From NCBI GenBank assembly GCA_003342895.1, contig PTFA01000082.1:2476793-2540792 (forward strand): 64,000 bases of DNA, given 5' to 3'. The notes beneath the pieces are model-generated. The model had not been told where the DNA came from. It made no database searches and saw nothing but the letters and a program-made list of their open reading frames with translations. This document shows, one piece after another, positions 12,692-24,330 of this stretch. Within the stretch, counting starts at the first letter, position 1; each line of letters starts with the position of its first letter. The DNA comes from Casuarius casuarius. Lineage: Eukaryota > Chordata > Aves > Casuariiformes > Casuariidae. The translations under genes were made by a program, and so were the position numbers.

Positions 12692-15239
12692 TGGTGGTGG
12701 GGAAAAAGCAATTCTCTGATTTCCCACATGTAATTCTCACACAGGTAGAGATTAAATAATTAAACAGCAGACCACTGTTCCAGGCCATGCCTCCAATCTA
12801 GGAAACACAGTGACTACTGGTCAGTAGCGACAGCACATGTTTGGCAATCCAGCGGAGCCTCCAGAAGGGAGGGTGCTCTGTGGGGAGGGCATGACGTCTG
12901 CTTTAACTTGCGGAAAAGTGGGCACTCCAAATTTCCCACTTTACAAAACGGAACAAAAGATCTCAGCCTGCCAGAAGTTTTAAGGGCTCATTAATGTTTA
13001 TAAAATACTGAAATCATTGCTTGAGAATGAAAACATGGGACAAATTTCAGAGCAAAAGCTAAATTACTCATAGTACTTTAAAGGTTAAATATTCGAAAAA
13101 CAAAAACAAACAAAAAAAAGCTTTACCAACAATGAGATCACTGAATAATATCAGAATACAGTGTATGTTTATGATCTTTTAAGATTGCAATTTGTTTTGA
13201 TTACATCAAACAGCATCTGCTCTGTTTTTTCTTTACCCAAAGCACTAAGAATATGCATAATCACAATATCACTCTGTATTGTGGAATTTGCAAGTCTTTC
13301 TGTACATTTCATTAGAGGGGAACACTTCCAAGGCAAACTTGAAAATATATAACACAATATGAGAAAAAAACCTGCCAGGAATACTGCACATTTGCATTTC
13401 TTTTACCAGAGGCATCACTGTTTGAGAAAAAATTTCTTTGTTGCATCCCATATTCTGCCTCAACTGTGGAGAAGTCATAATCTTATGTTTATGGCATGCA
13501 TGGGTGTAGTCAGGCATAGGCCATGATCACCATGGTGTACAATTTTTAATTTCTTAGGGGCAACATTTTTTATTGCAACTGGCAGGTTGTTTATAGTTGT
13601 CATTTTGAGCTGCTTTTTTTGTTGGTGTTGTTCTTCAGGCCTTTTATTAACATACTGCTAGATATCACTCTATGACGGCACATGCTGGGTTAGTGATAAT
13701 GTTGTCTGTTGTGGCAGGTCTACCTTGGTAGATTATGGGTATAAAATGGGCAGGGGGCAATTGACTTGTCAGAATATTTACAAACTTCAAATTGCTATCT
13801 GCACCCCTTAATGACTTGCACAATGAAAAAGATTGCAATGTCATCGTGTCTGCACTGCATGATGTATGGTAATAGAGAAAATGGGCTGGGAGGGAGACAG
13901 CCCTCATTAAAAACAAATAGCTGTGATTGACATGAAAAACTATGATGGAAAAAGGAAGGTAAACACATTCATATTTAAGTGGCTTTATTGGAGGGCTCGC
14001 TGAACTAAGAAGGCTTCCTAGCCTCATGTAGGCTCTACTGAAGAGATTTGCATTGGTCCAAGCACAATGGCTGTTATCCCTGAAGATACAACCATTTCTT
14101 CCTCCTGGCTACATTCATCCAAAAGCAACTCTGCCTGCAATTTAAAAGGACTACTGCAGCTTTTTTATTTCGCACTTGATTCATGTGTGTTCAAACAACT
14201 TTGCTATGCAACAATTTATTTATTTATTTTTAAGTAACCTATTGCACCTCTCATACACCCTTGCTACATTTCCCTCTTTGTGACTTCCTCTACTCCTCCT
14301 CCACCCCGGGTCACAGAACAGTCCATCTTCCCATTACTGTAGAGCAGCTTCCAGTGTCATTTGGTTTGCTAATAGGAAAGGGAATAAAAACAATATCATA
14401 TTTCCTTCTGTTGTCCTATTTCTTTTTCTTTCCCCATTTTTCTCCAAAATGCTCTTGTCTTCCTCCCTTCCCCTTCTCTCTGCTTCCTCTACTTGTTGTC
14501 AGTCTTCTCCCAGGCTCAAAAGCTCCCATCACAGTCTGGAACTCCTGCTGCCAGGTTGGAGGCTAACACAGGGCAAGAAGTCTGCCATTTGCTTGCACAA
14601 CTCTAGCAGTACCAGCCTTCCTCCTACAGAGACCAGACATATCAGCAGACACCCACTAAACAGGAATCTCAACATATTAGCCAAAGACCTTCATGAATAA
14701 TAAGGTTCTCCTAATGCAGAGCTAACACTGAGCACAGAAGCCTTTTTTTCAGTCCTCTCCAGGAGGGTGTTTCTGAGTCCTGCTCAGGAGCTCCCTGGTA
14801 ACACATCAGAACAAGCTGGACAAGCTTGCATGATACTGCAAAAGCAGTCATCTCCGCTATCCTACACCTCTGCTAGTACTAAGACAGATTCAAAGAGGAG
14901 GAAAGAAAAACAGGGTTTAGGGAACACAGCTGCAAGCAGCACTGCTATCAAAGCTGTACACCATAGGAAGTCCAACTTTCTAACTTTACAAACTTTCAAA
15001 GTATTTCTTTTGCTAGGAACCTCATGACACTTACCATGGGCACTGGAGAACCAAAGGAGTGAAAGTTCAGGAGCTGGTTCACAGGCAAAACATGCAGCAC
15101 CTTCTCAGTACACCAGTGGGAATCAAGACAGTGCAAACATACAGCCAGATGACAAGATGACCTGGAGACAGCAATGATCTCTGCCATTCTTACTGGCTCA
15201 CTTCTTTTCATGGCCAAGTTTGGGCCACACAGTAGTCAC

Positions 15240-15600
15240 CACAGAGGACCAGCATGTTGGGGTGCAGCAAGGGTCATCTGCTCCCTAAGGGCAGGCAAGC
15301 CAGGAGCCAAGGGTGACCACAGCTTGGGCAGCGCCCTCACACACGGAACACCATCCCACAGGGTCTGAACACAGCAAGCAGAGCCAGGTGCTGGTAACAG
15401 GGTCCATCAACAGCCCCAGACAAAGCAAGGGGTTGAGCTTGACATCCAAGGTCTGTCCAGTCAGGAGCAGCAGGAGATAGGGCCAGAGACAAGACAGAAA
15501 ACAGGCCCACCTACAGCATAGTTCAGGCCAGGACTGCAGGCGCAGGACTGAGGTTAAATGGAGCCATGTGCAGGGGTGGGGTGGGGGTCCCAGGTAAGGC
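15240..15600. other. GC-richer, CAG/AGG-biased block of unknown origin
   Basis: Base composition shifts to G, C and purine-rich, with many CAGG, CCAG and AGCAG words, no poly-A or poly-T runs and few TA-rich stretches. It ends in three adjacent G runs (15573-15587) separated by single Ts. Unlike the blocks at 43-50 kb it contains only a few CpGs. It could be the remnant of an LTR or other GC-rich insertion, or simply a local composition island. I cannot match it to a named repeat. Confidence 0.4.
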
Positions 15601-16234
15601 TGCTCAGAGCTATTAAGGCCTGTTGGTGCCTGCAGAGCCCTGACANATCCTTGTTGCTAAACTTGGCACAGAAGCATGCAGAAATTAAATGTGGTTCAAA
15701 GCCACTATCTGACCATTCTTGCCACCATAGAAAGCCACTGATTGCTCATTTCTCCATCGTGATTTGATGGAGAGCTTTGAATTTAAGAGCTCTAGGTTTC
15801 CTGGGATACCTCAATTTCTGTTGCCATCCTCCCCAAGCTGAGGTGGGGGAGGGAAAAAAGTCTCAGTCATAGTGAAGAAAGCAATAAAACAAAAAGTTTC
15901 TAAAAGCTTTTTTTCAGCTGTTGTGCAACTTGAGAAAAATGGAAACCAGTTACATTTTATCGCTCATTATCTGTTCCTTCCAATGGAGCCAACTGCTGAG
16001 AGACCCNTCAACATTCCTACTAATAATTCCCTCCACCCAGCTCTCCTAGTACTTCAGAGAGCTTTACATTTTCTTCTTGCCAAAAGCCAAGTACAAGACA
16101 AAGCGCACCCCATGCCAGCCTAATCGTTCCCTCTGGTGAGTAAGAATTTTTCCACTGACTAGAGTGGAATTGCACTGTATTCTCACTGAGAGCATCTAGT
16201 GTGCTAAAACAGCATAAGGTCACTAGGCAGCAAG

Positions 16235-16450
16235 ATGATGATTAAACACATAGCAGTTACATATTGCACTTCTCATCAATAGATCTCTAAGCACTTTAGG
16301 AAAACAGTAAGCATCCCATTAGATCACTACTTCACATGGCACATGGAGGAAGAAAGACTTGCTCTGACAAAATCAGCAGGCTAATAGTAAAACGGGAGTA
16401 GAAATCAGGTCTCCTAAATACCAGACTTATTTCTTACCACCAACCTATGC
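16235..16450 (-). mobile_element. Ancient MIR/CORE-SINE-like element, antisense
   Basis: The plus strand follows a known ancient amniote repeat over some 200 bp: TTGCACTTCTCATCAATAGA then TCTCTAAGCACTTTAGGAAA, then GTAAGCATCCCATTAGATCA, then TGGAGGAAGAAAGACTTGCTC, then AGCAGGCTAATAGTAAAACG, then GAGTAGAAATCAGGTCTCCTAAATACCAG (given in part). These correspond to 'cttttcatcagtagatctcaaagcactttac', 'ggtaagcatcattatccc', 'gactt gcccaa', 'cagcaggctagtggcag' and 'gaatagaacccaggtctcctgactcccag'. Length, order and spacing are all preserved, making this the best of the MIR-like copies in the window. Confidence 0.65.
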
Positions 16451-18194
16451 TTTCCTCCCAAAATATTTTCCTACACACAACATTTACAAGCATTTTCAGT
16501 AGCATAAGGCTCTCACAGGTTAACTTTATAATTACAAATGCACGACAAACTGTTTAAAAGGTGCTGCTAAAATACCATCATTTATTTCTTGTTTCGGCAT
16601 TGTTTATCAGCACCATTTTTCATAATCTTTGAAAATGTTAAAAGAAGGGTAACAGTCTGAGCATCTGATTTGTCATAAAATGGAATATGTTTACCTAAAA
16701 GTGAAAGATTTACAAATGTTTTTAATATTTCTATGGAAACCAGAAAATCACAAACCACTTGTGTCAGAGCTGTTAACGTAGGAAAGACACATATTTTCTC
16801 CATATATACGGAAAAACATATCCCCAACAAAAAAAGCATGTTTTCATTTTAAATCAAATGAAAGTGATGGCAAAATCTTTTGAAATTCAGGATCCTTGCT
16901 TAGCCACAGACCAACAGCAGCAGAGACTTCCCCACACAGCCCCCTTGTTCAAAGCTGCCAGTGCTCTACACTAAGAAGCTCAGGCCACTAATCTACATAG
17001 TACGTGGTCTTTTTGTCAAGTCTACACAGGAAAATACCAACTGAAAGTAGTTATGATGGCGGAGTTTGCAATGCGAACAGCTGTATGTTATGAGGGAGCT
17101 GGACTGACACAGTCAAACTCACTGCATTCAGGCCACCTAATAACCTTCTGAGGGGAAAAATTTTGGTTATTATCAGCCTCAGGTATATCACTGGAGACAA
17201 AGATATATTTATCCAATCCACTTTCACATTGTAGAGTCAATTTTTTCACAAAAACTAATCATTTGCACTTGCCAGTGCTGTTCAATGACAACAATCTGAT
17301 GAATTTAGCTGAATTACATTCTATTCCCCTTCTTCTCTCATACAACTCCCCCCCTACTTCGGGTTACACAGAAAAACAGTCAGCATCATGGGACACTACC
17401 AAAAGTTACTCTGAATCCATAGTTTCTTCTCAGTGCTCCATTTCTTACACTTGCTATTTAACAAGCCATCACAACAAAAGCACTTCAACATGTAAAGCTG
17501 CTTATTACAAGCTACCTTACCTTCATCCCAAATAAAAGCACAAAACAATTTTTTTTTTTTTGCTGTTTTTTTTCCCTTCACTGTTTTTAAGTATTCTCAT
17601 ATGAGGTTAACAGATATTTAGCAGGGAGGGGCACCTGCTTCAGGAAAGTAGTGTCTTTATGAAGAAGCTATTTGGTTCAATTGATTCAGCCAAAGAAGCT
17701 TAAATTTGTACATGCAAATAATCTCATCACAGTCAACAGGCCTATGCATACATAAAATTGTGCACATGCAACTGCATCCTAGCCTGCATCCCGTGTACTC
17801 ACGGGCACCTCAGTGAGACTTCTGCACTGAGTGCAGAGTCATACCCTAGAGCCAGAGAGAGGCTTGGGCATCTCCAGGCTTCAGCAATTGGATGGAAAGA
17901 ATCGGCCTTTGGACGTGATTTTATCTCTCTATCTCTGACTATAAAAGGAGACTGGAGCAACCACATCCCTAATTCAGGGATTTTATAAAGAAAGGGGGAA
18001 TGAATCTCGGCCTCCATGTGGGTCACCAATGCTAACAAAAATCTTCTGTAACAAGGGTCTGCCCTGGAATAAGCTTGCCCAAGACACACAAACTTTCAGC
18101 ATATATATATAGTAGATTAAGGGCTTTAGGAACCTATAATTGGCACTCCAAGAGTAGCCTGTGAGTTCAGACATTATTTTATTTTCATTTATAG

Positions 18195-18415
18195 AACTTG
18201 GGACCTGATATTCAGAAATACCTGAACGTACCAGAGTGAACATAGCCAAGTGAAGCTAGTGGGTGAGCTACATTTCTTGCAGCCTAAAGAATCAGGTTAT
18301 AAACATTTAGGTAACTGCATATGGATGGCAATCTCACTTTAATTCGCTTTAGTCCTAGATGCCTAAAACTGTTCATGAAAACTTGACCTCAAGAATTAGA
18401 GGCCCTTTTTTTTCC
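18195..18415. mobile_element. Palindromic-ended short element, decayed copy
   Basis: The left end reads GGGACCTGATATTCAGAAAT and the right end GTTCATGAAAACTTGACCTC. These resemble the inverted termini of a non-autonomous element I know from sauropsid DNA, whose ends read 'gggcctgattttcagag' and '...tttgaaaatcaggccc' or 'ttgaaaatcttggcctc'. Internal CATTTAGGTAACTGCATATGG and TAGATGCCTAAAACT resemble its 'taggtgcctaaat' body. The copy is very diverged. The family name and exact borders need a repeat library. Confidence 0.4.
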
Positions 18416-20512
18416 TTTGCTTTGATTTCTTGAGCTTTAATACAAGACTCATGAGACTTACTCGTTTATGTTTTGAGATACAGGTAAGAAAGAGAATTCC
18501 ACAAACAGTAACATCACTATTAAAGAGATCTTCAGCATCTGAAACCATATTTTTTTTCTCTTCCAGACAAACATACCCCATAAGTGTTTGCATGCTTCTT
18601 TGGAAAAAAGTGGGTGCTTAATCTGTGACAATTATGATGAGAAAGAGATAGGAATCTACATGATATTCTAAATTAAGTCGCATGCATATTTTATAATCTC
18701 ACTGAATGTTACTAAAAACAGCTTTTCATTCCCCAGTCCCCTCCAAACTGTCACATCCGCTAATTTAAAATCAAGTTTTGGGTTTTCGCTTTTGTTTTTT
18801 TTCCCAAAATAAAGGCCACTGTGGTTATACTAACAACTGACACAAAAGACAGATTTCCTCTCACCTGACTTCATAGGTCTCGCAGTTTAATGGCTTCTTT
18901 AAGATAGAAATACAAGCTCCCTCCAAAGTCAATGCAGAGAAAGAATCACACATAAATAAATTGGAATAAATTGCACTTAAGAGGACATGCCCTCTAGATG
19001 AGACCACATGATTAAACTAGATACCTAATTCTTAGCTGGATAAAGTTAGGTAAAGTGAACTCTCTTCCTTCCCTCTGCCCCAACTGGATTTCAAGTGCTA
19101 GTCTTACAAGAGATTGAGAATTCTTAAATATGAGTAATTTCTATGAATCCTGTTTTAATTTCACTAGTATAATATGAGCAGTGGTATAATATATAGCACT
19201 GTTGGTTTAGGTGTTAAGAGTCTTTATGGAACTGCTGGAATAAATCCAGGGATTACAGGTCCAATGACTGATGAGGACAATATGAACCTACTGTTCTTCT
19301 GGAGAACTAGAATTTGCATTTCAACGCTCATGCTAATCCTGCCAACAACGGCTTCCGAAAATCTATCTCAGCTAGAGATATTTCACAACTGTCTCATAAT
19401 ACATATCTGAGCACATTTTTCTGAGACAGATTGGGCAGCATAAACTCATATGAATCAACGCAAATACTCTTCCTGAAAATGGTGGGAGTAGTAATGTGAA
19501 CAAATGCTTGCTAAAATAAGTAAGTCATCTACAATGTGACACGTGAATGTTGCCACCTATCAATCAGAGCCCTTGAAAAAGACAAGATTGAGAATTTAGT
19601 CTTCCTTCAGTTTCCTTGGTTATTTTTAGGTCTTTAAATGACCACTCTAGAGAAATGAAATTAAACATAGAATTTTCTTTTAAGCACAGCAAANACTAGT
19701 TTTCCAGGAAAGAAATATACTACCCATAACTTCATTCGACACTAGTTTTCCTATACCTATGCACACAGCAAAGAGGTTTACAAATCATAATACTGACCTC
19801 TTGCTCCCTGGTGTTTAGAATTAATGCTTTATCAGTCATCACCCAGTACAAAATATCTGGATTCCCAACGGACCTCTGCTATACTACAAATAGTAAATAT
19901 AAGCAATTACTTTAGTAAAACTAAGGAGGTGACTGTGCCATATATCAAACTTGGGGTACTGAAGTACAAAGCTTGGTTTTATTACAGTTTCAGCTAGCCA
20001 TTTGATATTGAATTAACCCAGCTTCCAGTGGTAGCAGTAACATACTGGAATTCCTTACTGTTACTTCTGTGCATATTCACCAAGTGGGTCCAGTCTCTCA
20101 CAGGTCTGCTAACTAAGAGCTGGTGTCATTTTGACAGTTGGTTAAGCATTTAAATGGTGCCACCAGTATCGCAAGTCTGCCTGTCTCAATTTCTACAGTA
20201 CATGCGTGGCAGAAGATTTGGTCATACTGCCACCAAAAAAGCTGTTTCAGGCCAGAGGCTAAAACTGAAATAAACTGTCCCCCCAAAACCAAAAATGTCT
20301 TTAGTTGCTTTCACATGTCTGTGGATATTTTCTACTTTAATTTTCTACTTTCATTAAGGATGTTGTCATTTGTTATTAATTAAATGGAAAATATCCATAG
20401 CCAGTGATTGAATTACCCCAGAGTACCTGCTTAAAATGATCGATATTGATCAAACTAAAGGTAGAAAGTACCGCTTCTTCTTAATGTAAGTGATTTGGCT
20501 CAAGAAAGGTTT

Positions 20513-20562
20513 TGATCAAATTAAGTGGATGATCTAATTAACCTGTGATTAAATTAAGTGGA
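20513..20562 (+). repeat. 17-bp direct repeat with TGATCAAA/TGATTAAA cores
   Basis: TGATCAAATTAAGTGGA (20513-20529) recurs as TGATTAAATTAAGTGGA (20546-20562), with one mismatch and a period of 33 bp. TTGATCAAAT is close to a TCF/LEF core, and another GATCAAAC lies at about 20449-20456. Paired copies of a possible binding site are suggestive, but a simple short duplication explains them equally well. Confidence 0.55.
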
Positions 20563-22204
20563 GGGCAAGGCATATAGGCATAAATCCCATACACATTGAG
20601 ATGAAACTAATAGTAATGCACATATTTACAGAGGCTGCCAGGGGAAAGCATGCAATAAATTCAGCAAAGAAAAAAGGTCACAGAAAGAAAGAGAAAATAA
20701 AGCATGAAGGGATTAGAATACAGAAAGAAGATAAATACAGCCACAGATAATGATTACCATTGGAAGAGCATTAGCCAAGGCTGGTAGATTAAAGGCTGAG
20801 AATACACCGGGGTATGAAAAAAATTCTTGCAGATTAAAAATCTAATGCAATGCAAAACCCAATGATTCAAATTGAAATGGAATTCCAGAAGCTACAAAAC
20901 AGGCTCTTGGACAAGCTCAAATTTATATGTCTGTAGTCTGCACCTCGTGAACAGCCAGCGTCAAAGAACAGCGATATGTTGTTAACAAAGAGGCAAGGCC
21001 CTGACAGAAATGAGACAAACATTCGCGATGGCCTTGGTTGCGCACAGTAGCTCCTTGATGTTTGGGAATTAGGATACTTCTGGCCAGGCATTCACTAAAA
21101 GGTCACTTGCAACAACCCAAACGGGAAGCTACCCATCTTTATATGACCCACTCTTCTCTCTAGACCAGTCTGATTTCTTTCAGAGGGCTCTTAATAAAAC
21201 GCACAATCTACTTCCAAAAAAGACTGAGTTGCGTTGCTGACATTATTGTGCATCTCCAGAAAATGAGACCTCCTGTTTGTCTTTTGCCCTAATCAGACCA
21301 TGATAATACATTAATCTTGGCCTCTGTTGGCTGGTATTCTGAAAGCCTGCTAGTACTCTTTGTATGCAATTTGGGGACATGTATGCAAACTTTTTTGAAA
21401 TGAAATATTTTAATACGTTCATCAGATTAAAATAAGAGAAAAGAAACAATGCGCTGTAAGTTATTCAGAAATGATAAATTACAGAGAAGAAACTCACTGG
21501 CACTATAGAATTGCTTTATTTCTGCCAGATACTTATAACAACAAATAATTAGTTAAAACACCGTTCCAGATGTGATGTTTTCACTCTGCTATAGCACAGG
21601 TAGTTCTCTTCAAATAGTACTTCCTACTAATTTTTTTACTGTGTTGAGGCAAATGTTGTTGCCCAGAATTTTGAGTCTCCTCTGAAGTGCAGGACAAGCT
21701 TTTAGGAGAAACAAGCCCCTGGGGATTTTAGGGCTCAGCAATCATGCATCAAAGACCTACGTGTTTTCCTGAAACCTGTCTCTTCTGGGACCATAGGCAA
21801 ATAACTTATGTTCCAGTTCTAAATAGCAACTCTACTTCCAAGGCTATTGGCAGTTTTCCACAGTCACTTTTTCTGGAGTTTGGGATACTTGCAATAACTA
21901 CAGTAGTCAATGGAATTTGTAGATACTCAGCATTTTCAACTGTCAGATTTAAGGTGTCTCTGTGAAAGAACCCTAAATAAGGAATCTCTTTAAAAACTTC
22001 CAGCCTTCATCATCTGGGCAGCTAAAAAAACACAAGGCATCTCTGGCTACAGATATCCAAGCTAATGCTAAGCTAAGTGACTTCAGATACCATAATTGGT
22101 ATAAGCCATTTTATTGCCGTGTTCTGTCTGAGGCAATTGATGCTGCTGAAAAGAGCAGAGACAGTTTAGGTATTTCTACATGATAATACATTGTGGCTGA
22201 CACA

Positions 22205-22290
22205 TATATCTTTGGTTTCTTGATTTCCTCATCTGTGAAATGGATGATAGCTACCATACTCTTCATTTGTGAGGTGACATTGACCAATAA
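22205..22290 (+). mobile_element. MIR-like SINE core, sense
   Basis: TTTCTTGATTTCCTCATCTG then TGAAATGGATGATAGCTACC, followed by CATTTGTGAGGTGACATTG, matches the sense MIR core 'cctcagtttcctcatctgtaaaatggggataatag...tgttgtgaggattaa' in order and spacing. It is less than 1 kb upstream of the CR1 element and is independent of it. Confidence 0.6.
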
Positions 22291-22727
22291 AAAGTGGCAT
22301 TCAGTGGCAATCATTTTAATTGCTTAAGCATAGTATTTTTTATGTAATTTACAGAAAGCTTAACTAAGCTTTCTTCCTTTTTTAAAGTTCTAGTTTGGGG
22401 TAAAAATTAAGAGACATTCTTATTTTACAATAAATTGTTTGTTTCTCCTCCATTCTTTTCTGTGCCTTTAGGAATGTTAAAGTCATGACTGGAAGCTGAA
22501 ATGCCACAATATTTTCTGACAATATGTGTTCTTTGGAAGTATGCAGAAAGTTATTTAAAAAAATCCAGCTTTTCAGAAGACTCAGCCATTTTTAGATGCT
22601 TTTTGGACTGATTTGGTTGAGCTGCATAGATCAGAAAGTTCTGCTAAGCTCTAACTAACCCTGTGAACTTGAGTGTGCTTACATTTTGTCTAATGCTGAT
22701 TTTGGAAAGTGTACCCAAATGCTATCA

Positions 22728-22758
22728 TTTTTTTCTTCTTCTCTTCTCTCTCCTCTCT
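22728..22758 (+). repeat. 31-nt polypyrimidine tract
   Basis: This is an uninterrupted T/C run (TTCTTCTTCTC then TTCTCTCTCC words). A CTGCAG with AG at 22770-22771 follows 12 bases on, so it resembles a 3' splice site. All three frames after that AG stop within 16 codons, so it is not supported as a coding-exon acceptor. Confidence 0.7.
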
Positions 22759-22924
22759 ATCTGAGCTGCAGTCTAACTATAGTGAAATTATGCACATTAA
22801 GATTATGCTTCTCTGAGTGATGATAGAATAGAGAGTACCGTTGTAAAATTCATGTATGTCAGCAGCTTGGAGGGGTTACAAGTACTCTGGAGGGCAGGAG
22901 TAGAGTTCAGAATGATTTTGACAC

Positions 22925-23660
22925 ATTGGGGAAATGCTGTGAAATCAACAAGATGAAATTCAAATCAATACAAGTACAAGGTACTACACTCAGAAAGGAA
23001 AAAGCAAAGCATGCACAAAATTAGGCACCAACTGGCCAGACAGTAAGAGAGCAGAAAGCAAGGAGGCTTCCAAACACCATAAAATGTGCCTCCATCAGCA
23101 CTGTGATGCAGCCTTGTAAACAAAGCACATCCATTTAAAACCAGGGTGTCATACATAGAACCCAAGATATACTTTTTTTCAGCTCTTCTCAATACTGACT
23201 GGGTTCAGCTGAGCTTAATGTGTCCAGTTTGGGAAATGCAATTTCCAGACAGAGAGCCCAAGGAAGAGCAACAAAAGATTTGAAAAATGTGCCCAAGAAA
23301 CAAAAGAATTGGGCTTGCTCTCTTTAAGAAAAGGAAGGGCGGGAAAGACTGAATAATGATCTTCCAATATTTAAAAAGTTGTTACAAAAGAGGATTTCTC
23401 TGTCAGAAAGAGGTCCACCTTTTGAAGAGGATGTCCATGTTTAATAGAGATTGCAGAGAACATGACTAGGTTACTGTGCAGCCAGGGAGATTTGGACTGG
23501 ATGTTAAGAAATACAGCAACAACTTAACTGGGTAGCTTGAAGAACGTCCTTCATTGAGGATATACAAGAATACTCCAGGCAATGTTTTATCAGGCAAGGT
23601 AAGATAGATCCTACCCTGCCTTTTGAGGATGGACAAGGTGGTCCTTTCTACATTCTATAA
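22925..23660 (+). mobile_element. CR1-type LINE, 5'-truncated, decayed
   Basis: CR1 elements are non-LTR retrotransposons whose copies are usually 5'-truncated. About 735 bp here follow the end of the CR1 ORF2 (reverse transcriptase) and its 3' tail. Landmarks in order are GATGAAATTCAA with GTACAAGGTACTACACTCAG (22952-22991), CACTGTGATGCAG (about 23099-23111), TGTCCAGTTTGGG (23221-23233), the AGAGAGCCCAAGGAAGAGCA then ACAAAAG block (23251-23277), GAATTGGGCTTG (23307-23318), AAAGTTGTTACAA (about 23375-23387), the GCCAGGGAGATTTGGACTGG then ATGTTAAGAAA block (23481-23511), and a GGTGGTCCTTTCTACATTCT end (about 23637-23656). Stops and small indels break the reading frame, so the element is dead. 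It points to a sauropsid genome. Confidence 0.85.
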
Positions 23661-24129
23661 AGAGTGCTACCGCTGTCAGTTGTGTTGTCTTAAACAACTT
23701 AAAGAAAGTAGTCTACATTTTAAAAGTAAAACAGCATTTTGGATAGCTCAATACTTGAGCCACCCCCCATAAGACATCACCAGGGACAAAACTTTGAGTG
23801 GGGTGATGCTCAGCACTTTCTAAGAACCAGACCATGTTCATATACCAGAAAATACAGCTAATCAGAGTCATCAAGCAACTCTGAAAACTTGAGACTTTTT
23901 GTCATTCCATTAATGTGGATCTTTGATCGGTTACATTGTGCACAGAGTGATGATTTCTGCTTCAAGGTAATAGTCAAAAATGGTCACTGGCAATTTTTTT
24001 TTCTTTTTCATTCAAAGAGATTTACTCCTATGCAAAATAACCCCTGTTCTGCAATCAGTACAACCACTGAACTATTGGATTGGAAATCATAGCACATAAT
24101 CAACTCCAAGACTCAAACAGCAGAATTCC

Positions 24130-24330
24130 TATTGTTCTTTCCTGAGCAGACAAAACTCTCTGTTATCTTTTTAGTATCAATAATTGCACAGTGAAGATAT
24201 TAATTTTACATTAATAGGCATGAATTATACATCTGGCAGTTGTCAGCTGCTTTATGTTACTGGAGCAATGAATTAACCTTACACCATGCTGGCAACTCTG
24301 CAAAATTATATATTATATCAAGGGCATCCC
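24130..24330. promoter_or_regulatory. Candidate enhancer: homeobox, E-box and SOX/GATA motifs
   Basis: Roughly 200 bp hold an ATTGTT SOX core (about 24131-24136), TTATCT (a reverse GATA site, about 24163-24168), CAATAATTGCAC (about 24178-24189), TTAATTTTACATTAATAGG (about 24200-24218), GAATTATAC (about 24222-24230), E-boxes CATCTG and CAGCTG (about 24230-24249), and GAATTAACC. The stretch has no simple repeats and reads like conserved developmental non-coding DNA. Motif hits alone are weak support and conservation is untested. Confidence 0.3.

Larger units (their letters stand above)
10951..16230. other. Non-coding DNA, no gene seen
   Basis: Open frames reach about 120 codons but lack protein-like features. 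The region holds a 36-bp purine run at 12656-12691, a TTTA-rich patch at 14215-14232, pyrimidine-rich DNA around 14.4-14.5 kb and a GC-richer block at 15.24-15.60 kb. Two single N bases (15646, 16007) lie close together at its right end. I see no RNA gene. Confidence 0.7.
16451..22200. other. AT-rich non-coding DNA, no gene seen
   Basis: No convincing exon, RNA gene or long repeat occurs apart from the palindromic element at 18.2-18.4 kb and the direct repeat near 20.5 kb. AT-rich stretches at 16.5-16.9 kb and 20.4-20.6 kb have the mixed texture of conserved non-coding DNA, but I cannot test conservation. T-rich runs at about 17549-17575 and an ATATAT run at about 18101-18110 are low-complexity. 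Confidence 0.7.

Noticed and set aside
15573..15587. G-quadruplex at three adjacent G runs
   Set aside because: Only three runs of four or more Gs are present, so it does not meet the usual four-run pattern.
22728..22790. Polypyrimidine tract plus CTGCAG as a 3' splice site
   Set aside because: All three frames after the AG (22771) stop within 16 codons, so no coding exon follows.
22965..23192. 75-codon minus-strand frame
   Set aside because: It is a shadow antisense to the CR1 element, which reads on the plus strand.
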